Source of the DNA: Parachlorella kessleri
Lineage: Eukaryota; Chlorophyta; Trebouxiophyceae; Chlorellales; Chlorellaceae
Direction: 5' to 3'
DNA length: 55,637 nt
NCBI GenBank assembly: GCA_001598975.1
Contig: BBXU01001711.1
Span: 1 to 55,637, forward strand
The notes under the pieces are model-generated. The model saw only the letters and a program-made list of their open reading frames with translations, did not search any database and was not told the DNA's origin. Positions 11,804-39,104 of the stretch are shown piece after piece. Positions within the stretch are counted from its first letter, which is position 1. Each line of letters starts with the position of its first letter. A program made the position numbers and the translations under genes.

Positions 11804-13489
11804 ATGTCAAGGGAGAGGGACGAAGGGTATAGGGAGCGCGATGAGCGGCGCGACCAGCCGGCTGCCGACGCACCCAATGAGGCGTTCAAGGCTTTCATCG
11901 GCGGGATCAGCTTTCAAATAGACGACCTGAAGCTCCTAGATGGTGGGTCTACGTTAGAGTGAAGGCTGTCTACCGCTCCTACAACTCATCGGCCCCTCGG
12001 GTCGCATACCTGATGGGGAGGTCTAGCTGTGGAGTGCCGACCAGAGGCAGGGGCTTAAGCCTAAGGCAGATTCACAGTGAGCATCACCCTGCACTATGCT
12101 GCTGCAGCCTTCCGTGAGTTTGATGCCTCTGATGCCAAGGTGATGATCGACCGTCAGACTGGCCGGTCGCGCGGCTTTGGGTTCGTGTGGTTCCGTGACA
12201 AGCGCGGGCTGGACAGCGCAATTGAGAAGATGCATAACGCTGACCTTGACGGCCGCCGCATCTCAGTGGCCAAGGCAGTGCCGCAGGCAGAGACTGCGCC
12301 TGGCACTCCCGCAGACCTTCTGCGGCGAGGCCAGCCCGTGTCTCGAGAGGGCGGCCGCTATGAACGGTGAGCTTGAGGTGGGGCTGTGGGAAGTCTACCT
12401 TCACTTGGTTCCGTCAGATCCCCTGGCTAAGGTGTGGCATGCCATCAACAAGGTGCAACTGCTGTGTGTAGCGGCTAGAGGTCGGCTGTCAGCCTGGTTC
12501 GGTGCGTGGCAGGATATCTTGGTATATTAGGCCAACATGTGATTGTCAAACCCTGTTGGTTGCAGGGGCCCGTCTCGCTATGGTGGCGGTGGCGGTGGGC
12601 GCTATGATGACCGTGGCTATGGGAGGGACTACCGTGGCTATGAAAGCCGGGCTTATGATTACGGCCGTGCCGGGTATGTGTGAGCTACTTGCTTTAGGCC
12701 TTGTGATTTGCAGTTGTGTTGTGTTGCGATGGCATTACGTAGGTATATTAGCACAAATGGCATGGCAGTCTTGTTGCAGTGACCACTGTTGTGATTTCAG
12801 CCTGTGTTCGCTGGCAAATGATCCTGCTAGGAAAGGTCAGGTCGTCATCATAGCACCTCACCATTTTTGCTGCAGGGGCTACGAGCGTGGCCCATATGGC
12901 TACGATAGCCGTAGCTACGGCGGAGGTTATGACCGGGGCTACGGGTAAGCAGCCGGGATTTTCATCTGCCATGGTGATATGTTGCACACCTCGGTGACAC
13001 ATTGCAGCTCATGAACAAGCACGTGTCTTCGCTGGACAGGAATCCTGCTGGCAACAGAATGGGCAGGTCGAGTGTTCGGTCCTGAAGCCCTCCTTGTCAA
13101 CGTGCAGGGGCTATGGCGAGTACAGGGAGCCTTACGGCTATGGAGGCGGCTATGGCGGCTATGACCAGGGAGGCTACGACAGGCGGGCCTATGATGCTTA
13201 TGAGGACCGCTACAGGTTTGTCTACGCTAAGGGAAGGTTCTGCGGTTTGCATCTATGCTATGTTTTTGTGTGCGTGTGTGGGGGGGATGTGTGACACATG
13301 TGTTTGTGTGTTGGTGGGGTTGCGGTCGTCTAGGTTGGCTTTGCTGGCAGCAGCATGGATTGCCCTTTTTATGCACCTCCAGGCTGTCATTGGATGGTCT
13401 TATGTGTTTGCAGGGGCAGCTACGGCGCTGAGCGCGGGCATGATAGGGGTGGCCGGGCTGGCCCTTATGACAGGCCTCCTGCCCGCTAA
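11804..13489 (+). CDS. glycine-rich RNA-binding protein (single RRM, RGG/GY-rich tail)
   Basis: Six exons: 11804-11942, 12108-12366, 12566-12673, 12876-12944, 13108-13215 and 13414-13489, exactly 252 codons plus stop. An Arg/Glu-rich N-terminus (MSRERDEGYRERDERRDQ)  precedes one RRM with RNP2 KAFIGGISF and RNP1 RGFGFVWF, plus VMIDRQTGRSRG and ADLDGRRISVAKA. The tail is rich in RGY, GYG and RYGGGGGG repeats, typical of plant and algal GRPs that bind RNA and act in splicing, stress and circadian control. Exons 3-5 are 108, 69 and 108 bp, all with phase 2 borders and a shared CAG|GGGC start, so they can be skipped or repeated without shifting frame. A TGTAA signal lies at 13786-13790, 297 nt after the stop. 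Confidence 0.92.
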
Positions 13490-14177
13490 ACTGCTGTGCC
13501 TAGATGAGCCAGCTCTGGTCCAAAAAGACCTATCCCCTCTGGTATCCTGGTGTTCCCTTGCGGGGCAGCAAGGCAGGGCTTGCCAGCTGGCACGTAGGAA
13601 GCAAGCGTCAAAGACAGAAAAGCAGAGTTGGCAGTATCAGGCAGCGCATCTGGACTCCCAGGCGTTACTTGTGGATATCATTGGCAGCTGCAGTCGCACA
13701 AGGTTCCTGGCACATTTTTCCAGCCCAGCGGCAGTCGACAGTAGGTGTACCGGTTGTAGTCAGAGTGGAAGTGCGCAGTATCAGTTGTAAGGGTGCAGCG
13801 TCAGCGGCAATAAGTGTCAGCACCTTGCCAGCAAGCCTCTGGCTGGGCAGCATGATTTGTTTTAGTAGCAGTCCAGCTGCAGCAGCAGAGCTGCAGCTGC
13901 AGCTGCAGCGCATGGCATACAGCTGGTAGCACAGCCCATAAACACCACAGTTGCCACCCAACCCATACCTTAGACCAGCCTGCAGTGGCAAACAGCACCA
14001 TAGCCTTAACTGAAGCAGCTTTAAAACAGCGGCTCAGCATGTAGCCCAGCACCCAGCAAACAACTAGCGAGCCGGGGAAAATGCAATACTGCTGCAACTT
14101 CCAAGTGCATGTGTTCTGCTCAACTTAGGTGCAGAAGGGGTTTCTGATGAAGCTGTGATTTAACATGCTTAAATAAC
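13490..14177 (+). other. 3' UTR of the RRM gene and short intergenic DNA
   Basis: TGTAA at 13786-13790 probably ends the RRM transcript. The rest has CTGCAG-rich palindromic sequence at about 13863-13912 and no convincing coding region. It should include the promoter of the small gene starting at 14178. Confidence 0.5.
13786..13790 (+). terminator. TGTAA polyadenylation signal, RRM gene
   Basis: TGTAA is the usual near-upstream polyadenylation element in many green algae. This one lies 297 nt after the RRM-protein stop codon. Confidence 0.45.
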
Positions 14178-14742
14178 ATGGGCTCCGCTTCGAGCCTGGC
14201 GACAGCCATGGCTAGGGTGTCGGGGTTGATGCTGGCGTGATGGATGGCATGGAGGTAGGTCTGTGAAGGTAAGTGTGAGCGTGATGGGATGGGGGCATGT
14301 GTGGTGCTGCTTTGGTGTTGTTGGTCTGCAGGAGGACTCCCAGGACCTTCCCAGTGGGCCTCTGAAGGTGTGTCCTGGGCGGAACAAGTTAGGTAAGCCT
14401 GCTTAAGGTGGTATCTGTGTCAAGTGAAATTGGCAGGGCTGGATGTCGGGAGGACATTGTGCTTGCTGCACCAGTGGCACTAGCGAAGATGATTTGGATA
14501 TGGTCGGCATGGATATGGTCGGCATGGCACAGGAGCTATGTAGGGAGGGATCCCTTTGTTGTTGTGTGCATCTGCCGCTGCACTCTTAAAGAGACTGCTG
14601 GGCTTGGTACTGTGTTGGCTTGATTCTTTCCTGCATCATCCGAACGAATGTGCAAGGCTCTTGACTTGCAGGCCGTGACAACGAGAACCTAGATACCCTA
14701 GCAAGCGTGCTTACTAGATTTGGACAGGCTGGATGCGGGTGA
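14178..14742 (+). CDS. small protein of unknown function, 56 residues, three exons
   Basis: Exons 14178-14216, 14332-14392 and 14672-14742 join with GT-AG borders and consistent phase (0, then 1) into 56 codons plus stop. The product starts MGSASSLATAMAR, continues EDSQDLPSGPLKVCPGRNKL and GRDNENLDTLASVLTRFGQ, and ends AGCG. MGSASS is a good N-myristoylation context. TGTAA follows at 14750-14754, only 8 nt past the stop, which is unusually close. No family is recognised. The third-exon acceptor (TTGACTTGCAG) and second-exon acceptor (TTGGTCTGCAG) are strong. It is convergent with the TMEM242-like gene. A chance chain of exons cannot be excluded. Confidence 0.45.
14494..14526 (+). repeat. 15-bp tandem duplication in an intron
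   Basis: The unit TGGATATGGTCGGCA occurs twice back to back in the second intron of the small gene. No function is evident. Confidence 0.7.
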
Positions 14743-14891
14743 TTGGAACTGTAAAACAGGCTGAGATACGTGTCACAGCAAATCAGCAGGGAATAAACCC
14801 ACAAGTCTGGCTACGCAGCATCTTTTGCCCTTCGGCAACAGAGACATGCAATGGCTCCTGTGCCCGGGAGGTCAGCACAGGAGCACCCATG

Positions 14892-15889
14892 TTATTGCTG
14901 CACTTGGCTTCTGTCTTTGGGGTTAATACTGCCCCCACCATCAGGTGACTCGTGGAATATCCTGGACCTCAGTTCTTTTCTAACAGCATCCTGCAGACAC
15001 CAACTCACGAGGGATAGTCTATACACATTGTCTTTCCCCATCTGCCTTTTGCCCAAGCAAGCTCATCCCTTATGCCCCAGACCTGTCACTGCTTAACACT
15101 CCTGGCGACAGCAACAGCTTTTCAAAGCCTCGAATGATTCGACGTCAGGGCAACACCTTGTTTCCAAAGCTGTCGTTATCCTCCCAGGAGCATAGCTGGC
15201 TCAGAACTCAGGCACACTCTGCATCCCGTCCTGTATGTACAGCTTGACTCTCAGACCCTGTTCGCACTACCTGCCACCCATGCTAATAGTTGCATCCAGC
15301 CCTGTCAATATGCATTTACCCCAGTCAGCCCAGTATACCCGTACCTCCTCTCTGACCGCATTACCTGCCACCCTCAATAAATACGGTCCGCCCCTATCTC
15401 TGCACCTGCCACCCTTACTAAAACCAGTCAGGGTCGCAACACCAGATTGGCTACTCACCCTTTGTTGTTTCGCCTGTGCCACAGCGTCTAGAAAGCCTGA
15501 AACTTCCGCAACCTGCTTGCTTTCCAGACCCGCAAGGTTCCAGGCTGCAACGCCCGCCAGCCCCAGTGCAACTGTGACAGCTAAGCTGATGCCCAAGGCC
15601 TTGGCCTGCAGGTGCTCACAACCAGGTTCACTGGAGGCTCAATTCACAGCCAGAGGCTCGTTGTCAGGGTCCCAGCAGCAAGCAGCAACGCCCTGCACCA
15701 CCTGTGGTTCCTCCTCACCGCTATGGGCAGCGCCCGTAGTCTAGCCCTTGGGTCTATTCCCTCCTCTATGAGTTGCTTCCGTGTGCCATGGTAATGTGAC
15801 ATACCGCCGGCAAGGCCACCAACTGCCAAGGCTGCTGCTCCCGCAGCAACGGTGGCCAGTGGCGTAACCTGTTTCTTCTGATCATCCAT
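14892..15889 (-). CDS. TMEM242-like two-helix membrane protein
   Basis: Three exons, 15719-15889, 15459-15605 and 14892-14990, all phase 0, give exactly 138 codons plus stop. The start MDDQKKQVTPLATVAAG leads into a first Ala/Gly-rich membrane helix, then HYHGTRKQLIEEGIDPRARL, RALPIAAKALG, a second helix (ISLAVTVALGLAGVAAW), then NLAGLESKQVAEVSGFLDAV and a charged tail (RKELRSRIF). Length (human TMEM242 is about 141 residues), two helices, the RAL..G..L pattern before helix 2, the Trp at its end and a C-terminal DxxRxxxxxxIF motif fit TMEM242, a mitochondrial inner-membrane factor for ATP synthase c-ring and complex I assembly. This is assigned by pattern only. Intron 2 contains a dispersed repeat copy. 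Confidence 0.5.
15226..15385 (-). repeat. dispersed repeat, copy 2
   Basis: The minus strand reads GGTGGCAGGTAATGCGGTCA, GGGTATACTGGGCTGAC and later GTGCGAACAGGG, matching the copy at 5428-5546 on the plus strand, with about 40 bp extra in the middle. It lies within intron 2 of the TMEM242-like gene. Confidence 0.6.
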
Positions 15890-16785
15890 AGTAGGTTCAC
15901 ACCCTAGTTGACATGACAGATCTCAACCTCAAGCATCCACCGTTGCACACCGTGGGATGCAGCTGCATCCCACGGTGCATGCAGAAGTGTGGGATTGCAC
16001 AACTTTACATTAGTCATCATGACCAAGCAGGGGGAGGGGAAGGCACCCAGCGTCAGAAGTGGTGTTGCCAACGGAGAGCTAATAGATGTCGGTGTCTACT
16101 GGCAGAATTTGTGGACGGAGAAGGGGTAGGGTTGAACTGCCTTAACAGGGCTAGGTGCAAGGTCTTATTGAGAGCTGCCTGTCTTACCCAAAGTACGTGA
16201 TTAAACGACGCAGAGTGTCTCCTGCAGTCTTCAGGTCACACAAGCCAGCATCATAAGGCACCGTGCCGCACAGTTGTCACGTCGACAAGCACTGCTATGC
16301 TGCCTCGAGTTCGAGCAGGATAGCTGCCACGCAACGGACGAATCATACATTGCGACCATCACAGTCGGGAGTTGGCAGGACGGCGTTGGGTAGCGCTTCT
16401 CTAGCTCTACCAGCAAGCTCACAGACATCTAGCTCCCAAGCCCACTCTCCAAGAACTATAAATTGGCAAACTGCTAAACACACATTCACAACATATCCCA
16501 GAGCACAAGCAGCACCGTTATGAAGCACGGGCCCCCCCAACCCCTAGTGCAGACCTAAATGCTAAAAGTCTGACGAATACAGCATGCTGCAGCTAAAGTT
16601 TCAGGACTCCAAGGCTAAAACTCAATAACGACTGCACCTAGCTGCCAGCTGACCTACCAGAACTGATATAGCATGAGGCTGACAAGGCCTCATGAATATG
16701 ACATCCAATCCATACTGGCTGTCATGCCATCGACTCCGCCATGGCTGCTCTGCCCAAGCAAGCTTGCCCTGCTCTATGCCTTATT
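15890..16785. other. intergenic region between the TMEM242-like and bS16 genes
   Basis: Apart from the palindrome at 15948-15977 I see no coding signal with splice support. It should contain the TMEM242-like promoter and the 3' UTR of the bS16 gene. Confidence 0.5.
15948..15977. repeat. 30-bp perfect palindrome upstream of the TMEM242-like gene
   Basis: The left half CACCGTGGGATGCAG is followed directly by its exact reverse complement CTGCATCCCACGGTG with no spacer. It lies 59 bp upstream of the start codon at 15889. It could be a site for a dimeric regulator, an RNA hairpin if transcribed, or a small inverted duplication. Confidence 0.9.
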
Positions 16786-17592
16786 TCACTTCTTCTTGTC
16801 CTTGGGGTTTTTCACTACTCCCTTGCCAAGGCCAGGAGGTGGCCGTGGGATAACACCTGCCTGGCCCAAGAGGCGCGCCACTGTGTCCGATGGCTGCGCA
16901 CCAACAGACAGCCAATACCTGCGTGGGCAGGCAGGTGTGCAGCTTAGCATACACCAACCATTGAAGGCAAGGGAACGCCCGCATCAGTATGGAAAGGATT
17001 GTTGGCCTCATATCCTGCACTTCCAAGCACATCAAGACTATCTTTCCGTGCCAGTCAACAAAAGGTATCAGGTCATCATCAGGTTGGAGTGAAAGCCTCA
17101 TACCTTATCCGCTCGATGTTCAAGCCAATATGCTTGTTCCCATCTTTCCCTGCATGCATTCATATGGGCCCAGTTACTCTGCCTCACTTGCACTTATTGG
17201 CTTCCTTGCGCGCAAACAGACTCTCAGGTTGTGCTTTGTTAGGGAAAACCGTTTATGCCGGCAGGCTTTAAGAAGCCAGCAGGTGCCGCCCGGGCTTTGC
17301 TTGCCAGACTCAACATACCTGGCACCGGGTCAAAGTGTCCAAGCTGTTCCAAGTGCCGCCCATCCCTTGGACACCTAGAGTCTGCCGCAAATATGCGGTA
17401 AAAGGGTAGGTTCTGCAGTATAAACAAATAAGGGTGGGACTAGGTGGCTTGGGGCGAAGCGGCTTTGAGTAAGGACGGCTCTGCACCAGGCTGCGCTGTT
17501 GCAGCAGGAAGTGTTTACTCCAGCAAGTACTTTTTGCGGTGTGAGGTGCTTACTCTGCGCCCAAAGCGTGCTAAGCGTATCCGCACCACCAT
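16786..17592 (-). CDS. RPS16: organellar ribosomal protein bS16
   Basis: Small-subunit ribosomal protein S16 of bacterial type, nuclear encoded. Exons 17554-17592, 17319-17412, 17104-17149 and 16786-16918 give exactly 103 codons plus stop. The sequence starts directly with the family's N-terminal strand ([13 protein letters not shown]), then [70 protein letters not shown] and a basic [11 protein letters not shown] end. These are hallmark S16 motifs. There is no added transit peptide; plant nuclear S16 proteins are also imported with little or no extension, to mitochondria and sometimes plastids. The start codon is firm because the family begins here. It diverges from the cyclophilin-like gene with 371 bp between starts. 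Confidence 0.95.
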
Positions 17593-17963
17593 GTGCAGGG
17601 GACTTTGAGGTGCTGTGCTGCCCCGCCCAAGGAAGATTGCTTGAGAAGAGCTGTGCAAGCTAATTGCCAGTCACGAGTCGTTGTGAGTCGACTGGCGAAG
17701 GGTGTAAAACAAAGCACAGCTTCTCTCGTCTGCAATCGCAGGACCCCAACTTTTTAACAACTTGGTTCAAGGGCCCCAGTTGTGGCTTGCATCCCCAAGC
17801 CCTGCTGCCCACAACTGCACTGGCCGCTTCCGGTACTGCAGTACGTGCCACCTGGCGATCATGTTCAAGATAGTTTTCCATCGGATTCCAACGATCAATG
17901 CGAGGACAACCAAGGAACATCCAATTTTAAAGAGTACGCATAAGTGGATACCCAAGGTACTTT
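17593..17963. promoter_or_regulatory. 371-bp divergent promoter of bS16 and the cyclophilin-like gene
   Basis: The head-to-head start codons at 17592 (minus) and 17964 (plus) leave 371 bp for both promoters and leaders. No clear core element is seen. Confidence 0.55.
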
Positions 17964-20300
17964 ATGAGGCTCGTTCAGCTGCCACTGCCTGAGTGGCTCC
18001 TTCTCGCCAGCGGCCCTGCCAATGGCCGCCAACACAGCAGACGACCTCCAGTTGCAGCTGTCAGCCACCGTAGTTGCCACAAGAAGGCTGGTACTGCACT
18101 AACTGGTTGGCACACGCCGCAGCAGCAGGAGCAGCAGCAGCAACAACAGCACAGCCCCTACAGCAGCCGGAGGGGCTTCCTATTGGGGGCTCCCCTTGTC
18201 CTCTGCTGGCCTCGAGGTGTCCAAGCAGAGGAATTGCAACTGTCTATCCCAACTCCTAGTTCATCAACAGATAGCAGCAGCGCCGCCTCTGGGGCAAAGC
18301 AGGTGAGGTTTGAGGAAAGCACGGAGGTGTGGGGGCAGATGCCCCCTGTGCCTCACCCTGCCTTCGGTTCAGCAAGAGGGGTGGCGAAGCCTTCCTTTTG
18401 ACACAGCCTTGCACAATATGGGCACCTTATCTATGCATATGCAGGGCATTTTGTGTCAGTACCGTCCTTCCGTCGCTCCTGCAGGCATACTTTGACTTCA
18501 CTGTGGATGGCAAGCCTGCTGGGCGTGTCGTGGTGGAGCTGTTTGAGGACGTACAGCTGGGCTCTCACCGCTTTGCGGACCTTGTGAGAGGCGTGCAGGG
18601 GGTGGGCTTCAGGCGCACACGCATAAACCTTTTACAAGATGTGAGTGGACAGCGCAGAGGCGCAACCTGTCACATGTTCTCCAGTGTGCAAAGCATGCAC
18701 TCTTCAAGGATGCAGTCTGGGGATGCACTGTTCTTTGCCATGCTGGTATGCATACCCCGTGCTGCTAAGGGAATCGACCTATGCAGTATTAGTTGAGGCG
18801 ACAACCCCGCTGGGCAGCCTGGGCTGGCAAGGCTTACCTGTACATGAAGGTTGCAGGAGGCTTGTAGATGCGATGAAGCCCTGCTACGGACTGCGCAGCA
18901 AGAAGCGACTGTGTGCCTTGCAAGTGGGAGGGGCGGATGTAAATGACCATGGCAGGGCCTCTGTGTGAGCCTGTGGGTTGTGGCATGGCTTGCGTGGCGC
19001 ATGCAGGGCTTCATCCAGTGTGCGGGAGTCAAATCTCTGTCTTACAGCGGCTCAGGCAGGGTCTTGATAGCTGGTGGGGAGGAGCTGGATGTGCTGGAGG
19101 ATGAGCTGGCTCAGCAGAAACATTCGCACGACAGGCCAGGCATGGTGTCTCTGGTGGTGCGAAACAGCAAGGAGAGGTGGGTTGTGCATAGCAGTCCTCC
19201 TTTGCCAAAGTATCTGGGTGTGTATGGCTTTCTGGGAGGTACATTGTATGAATGAGAAGATGGTGGGTCCCAGCTCGGTGGCGGGCAGGGGCTAAGAGGG
19301 AGGGAGCCACACTGCGGTGAGAAAGGGATCTTGCAAAGGTGGGGCGAGAGGGAGGGAGCAAGATCTTGGTAAGGATGGGAATCATGCAGAGGTTACACGG
19401 ATACTCCAGGGTTTCGTCCATGGGGTGGCCTACAGTCTCTCCACTGTTTGTTTGTGCACGCCAACAGCGGTAAGAGATGTATAACCCAAGCTGAAGCGTT
19501 AGTAAAATGGCTTATACACACCGAGGCGAGCCACTTGCTCATTCATATTGGCTGGAGGCCCACAGAAGTGTCAGGTCTGCGCACTTGCTGCTGCAGGGTC
19601 AGCAAGGACAAGCTGGTGGCCATGAACGGCCAGCTGGTCACAGTCACAGAAACCTTTGGCGAGCTCCCCAATGGCACGGCTTTTGCGATCACCACCCGGC
19701 CCCAGCCGGACCTGGACGGCACCAACCTGGTGGTGGGACAGCTTGTGAGCGGGGCGGAAGTGGTGGAGAGGCTGGCAGCACTGCCCCGGGTGAAGGACAA
19801 CAGCGACAGCCCCTTCTTCAAGTAGGTCGCTGGCTGTAGGCAGGGGCGGAATCTTCCCTCGTAGGTGGTCAAGGGCTTCACCATGCTAAATGGTTGGATC
19901 CGTGAGATTTACAGAGCTGCCCAGGATCAGAGGGAGCAACGACAGCGGTGTGTCGTTGTCAATGTGCTTGGTACAAGTTGGTGCAAGGTTTTCTTGGATA
20001 TGGGGGAAAGGGAGGCTGGAGGCCCCCAGAAGGGAGGCAACATTGATAACCTTGCTCGAGCAGCTTACTTGGTGGGTTGCGCTGCCTGCACCTTGCTGAC
20101 ATGGGCGCTGCATGAAGCCGGTCAGCCTTTTGTCAAGCATAAGACCGAGGGAACCAGCAGAGAGGCGGCTGAGATCCCACATGTGATGGCGTTGTTGCAG
20201 GGCTGGCAAGCTGTCTGGGGACAAGCGCGCGGATGTTGCTGAGCGTGCCTTTGGCAAGCCTTTTGCCCGCATCTTTGTGGCGGAATGCGGCTTTCTGTGA
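17964..20300 (+). CDS. thylakoid-lumen cyclophilin-like protein (CYP26-2 type)
   Basis: Exons 17964-18302, 18485-18640, 19007-19176, 19597-19821 and 20201-20300 give 329 codons plus stop. The leader has a Gln-rich stromal-targeting part, then a twin-arginine lumenal signal (YSSRRGFLLGAPLVL, RR at 69-70) and a likely VQA cleavage site near residue 88, so Tat export to the lumen is likely. The cyclophilin fold follows: AYFDFTVDGKPAGRVVVELF, HRFADLVRG, GFIQCAGVKSLSYSGSGR, GMVSLVVRN, NGTAFAITT, LDGTNLVVGQLVSGAEVVER, then GDKRADVAERAFGKPFARIF and VAECGFL. The pattern resembles Arabidopsis CYP26-2/CYP28. The usual FHR.I..F..QGGD block is degenerate (GFRRTRINLL, GFIQCAG) and the active-site Trp is not seen, so isomerase activity is doubtful. 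Confidence 0.85.
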
Positions 20301-21274
20301 CAGCCCCCTGGCCTGGTGGGAAGGGACACACACCTAAATGTCAGCAACCCAGCAGTCAGGTAAGGGGTCCTGACCTATAGGCATGGGCTGTGCCTACCGC
20401 TTAGTTTGATAGGGCCGCTCTTCTGGCCGAGTTGGCAGAACGAATATGAACCTGCTTCGTTGAGGAAGCTTTTGCAGATGATCAGGCTGGTAACTGGGAG
20501 GAGGTTGGTGGCACCTTTTCAGATGTGCACTGTGAGGAAGGTGTGTCTTGCTATTACTGGGTCAATCCCAACACTCTTTCATTGGAGGCACTGCAATTTT
20601 GAGGGAGCACATATTGCGTTCTGGTGTATGGACCTCGAAGTTCTCACTGGAAATCTGCACATGGCCTTCGGGTGCACTGTTTTCAAGAACTGATGACAGA
20701 AGCTCATTTCCCAGCCGCTGAGTTGCTCAGGGCGTCTTGCATGCAGTAGCATCACTTTTGGGGCCCGGAAAATCTGTCTGCTGCAGCCGTTCTGATAAGA
20801 TGGGTCTTTGCGTACTCAAAGCGTCGGGTAGGAGCACAGGTCTCTTATGTTTAAAAAACCCTGGCGGTACGCCGCATGAAATAAGGAGTACACCAGTGAC
20901 TACGTGAGTAAAGAGGTACAAGGGCGGGCAGCGTGCATTAGCCCGCGTGCCATGGCAATGTCTCTTTCCAAGTGTAAACCCTGCCATAGCCAGGCCGGGA
21001 ACACTTTGTTGCCCTCCTTTCCCGGTACAGAATTAAGTCATTCGCTGAGAGTTCTACACCTACCTAGCTTGCCCAGGGCTCCCCAAGCAAAGTGGCTGGC
21101 TGCCTAACAAGAACGTTATCGAGCATTTGCAGCGGCTCATGCCAGTGCCTTCACGTCTGCACTAAAGCCGACTAAGGCTCTACCTCCCCAGGGATCCGTT
21201 AAGGACTCTCGCTCATCTCAGGTGCCTCAGCGGCAAGGGCATGCTGTGCCTCATGGGTCACACACCAACTGCGC
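20301..21274. other. 3' flanks of the convergent cyclophilin-like and POLQ genes
   Basis: About 970 bp between the stop codons of the plus-strand cyclophilin-like gene (20300) and minus-strand POLQ (21275). TGTAA at 20973-20977 could end the cyclophilin transcript. I see no coding region with family support. Confidence 0.5.
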
Positions 21275-38821
<17,547 letters not shown>

Positions 38822-39104
38822 GCAAACGACTTACATGTTTCACAAGTTGTTATAGGATTTCAGTGATCAATCATAATCTCTATGCCGGGCTCTACGCAAG
38901 GCGATGGACTCTCCAAGAGAACTCCGTGCTGCTATGCATGCTGCCCCTCCAAAATGCTTTGGGCCATGTTTCGGGCATCTGCCTCATTCCGACCCCTCTC
39001 ATGCGTTAACCACATCAGTAGTGGCGCAATGTCGTTCTGCCTGTGCAGACATAACTTGCACACGCGGTCACCGAAGCTGAGTTTAGGTTCTGAGGGAATA
39101 CATG
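38822..39104. promoter_or_regulatory. 283-bp gap holding the POLQ promoter and the BASS-SS 3' UTR
   Basis: POLQ starts at 38821 and the upstream BASS-starch synthase gene, on the same strand, stops at 39105. The only TGTAA on the minus strand here is at 38831-38835, ten bases upstream of the POLQ ATG, so the upstream transcript may run through the whole POLQ promoter and 5' leader. Confidence 0.5.
38831..38835 (-). terminator. TGTAA polyadenylation signal of the BASS-starch synthase gene
   Basis: TGTAA read on the minus strand, 270 nt after the stop at 39105. Confidence 0.4.

Noticed and set aside
13863..13912. CTGCAG-rich palindromic stretch after the RRM gene
   Set aside because: Low-complexity CAG/CTG sequence is common throughout this window; no sign of a structured RNA.
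19865..19946. Segment VVKGFTMLNGWIREIYRAAQ as a cyclophilin exon
   Set aside because: Including it breaks phase. Joining 19821 directly to 20201 gives the expected FFKAGKLSGDKRADVAE sequence.
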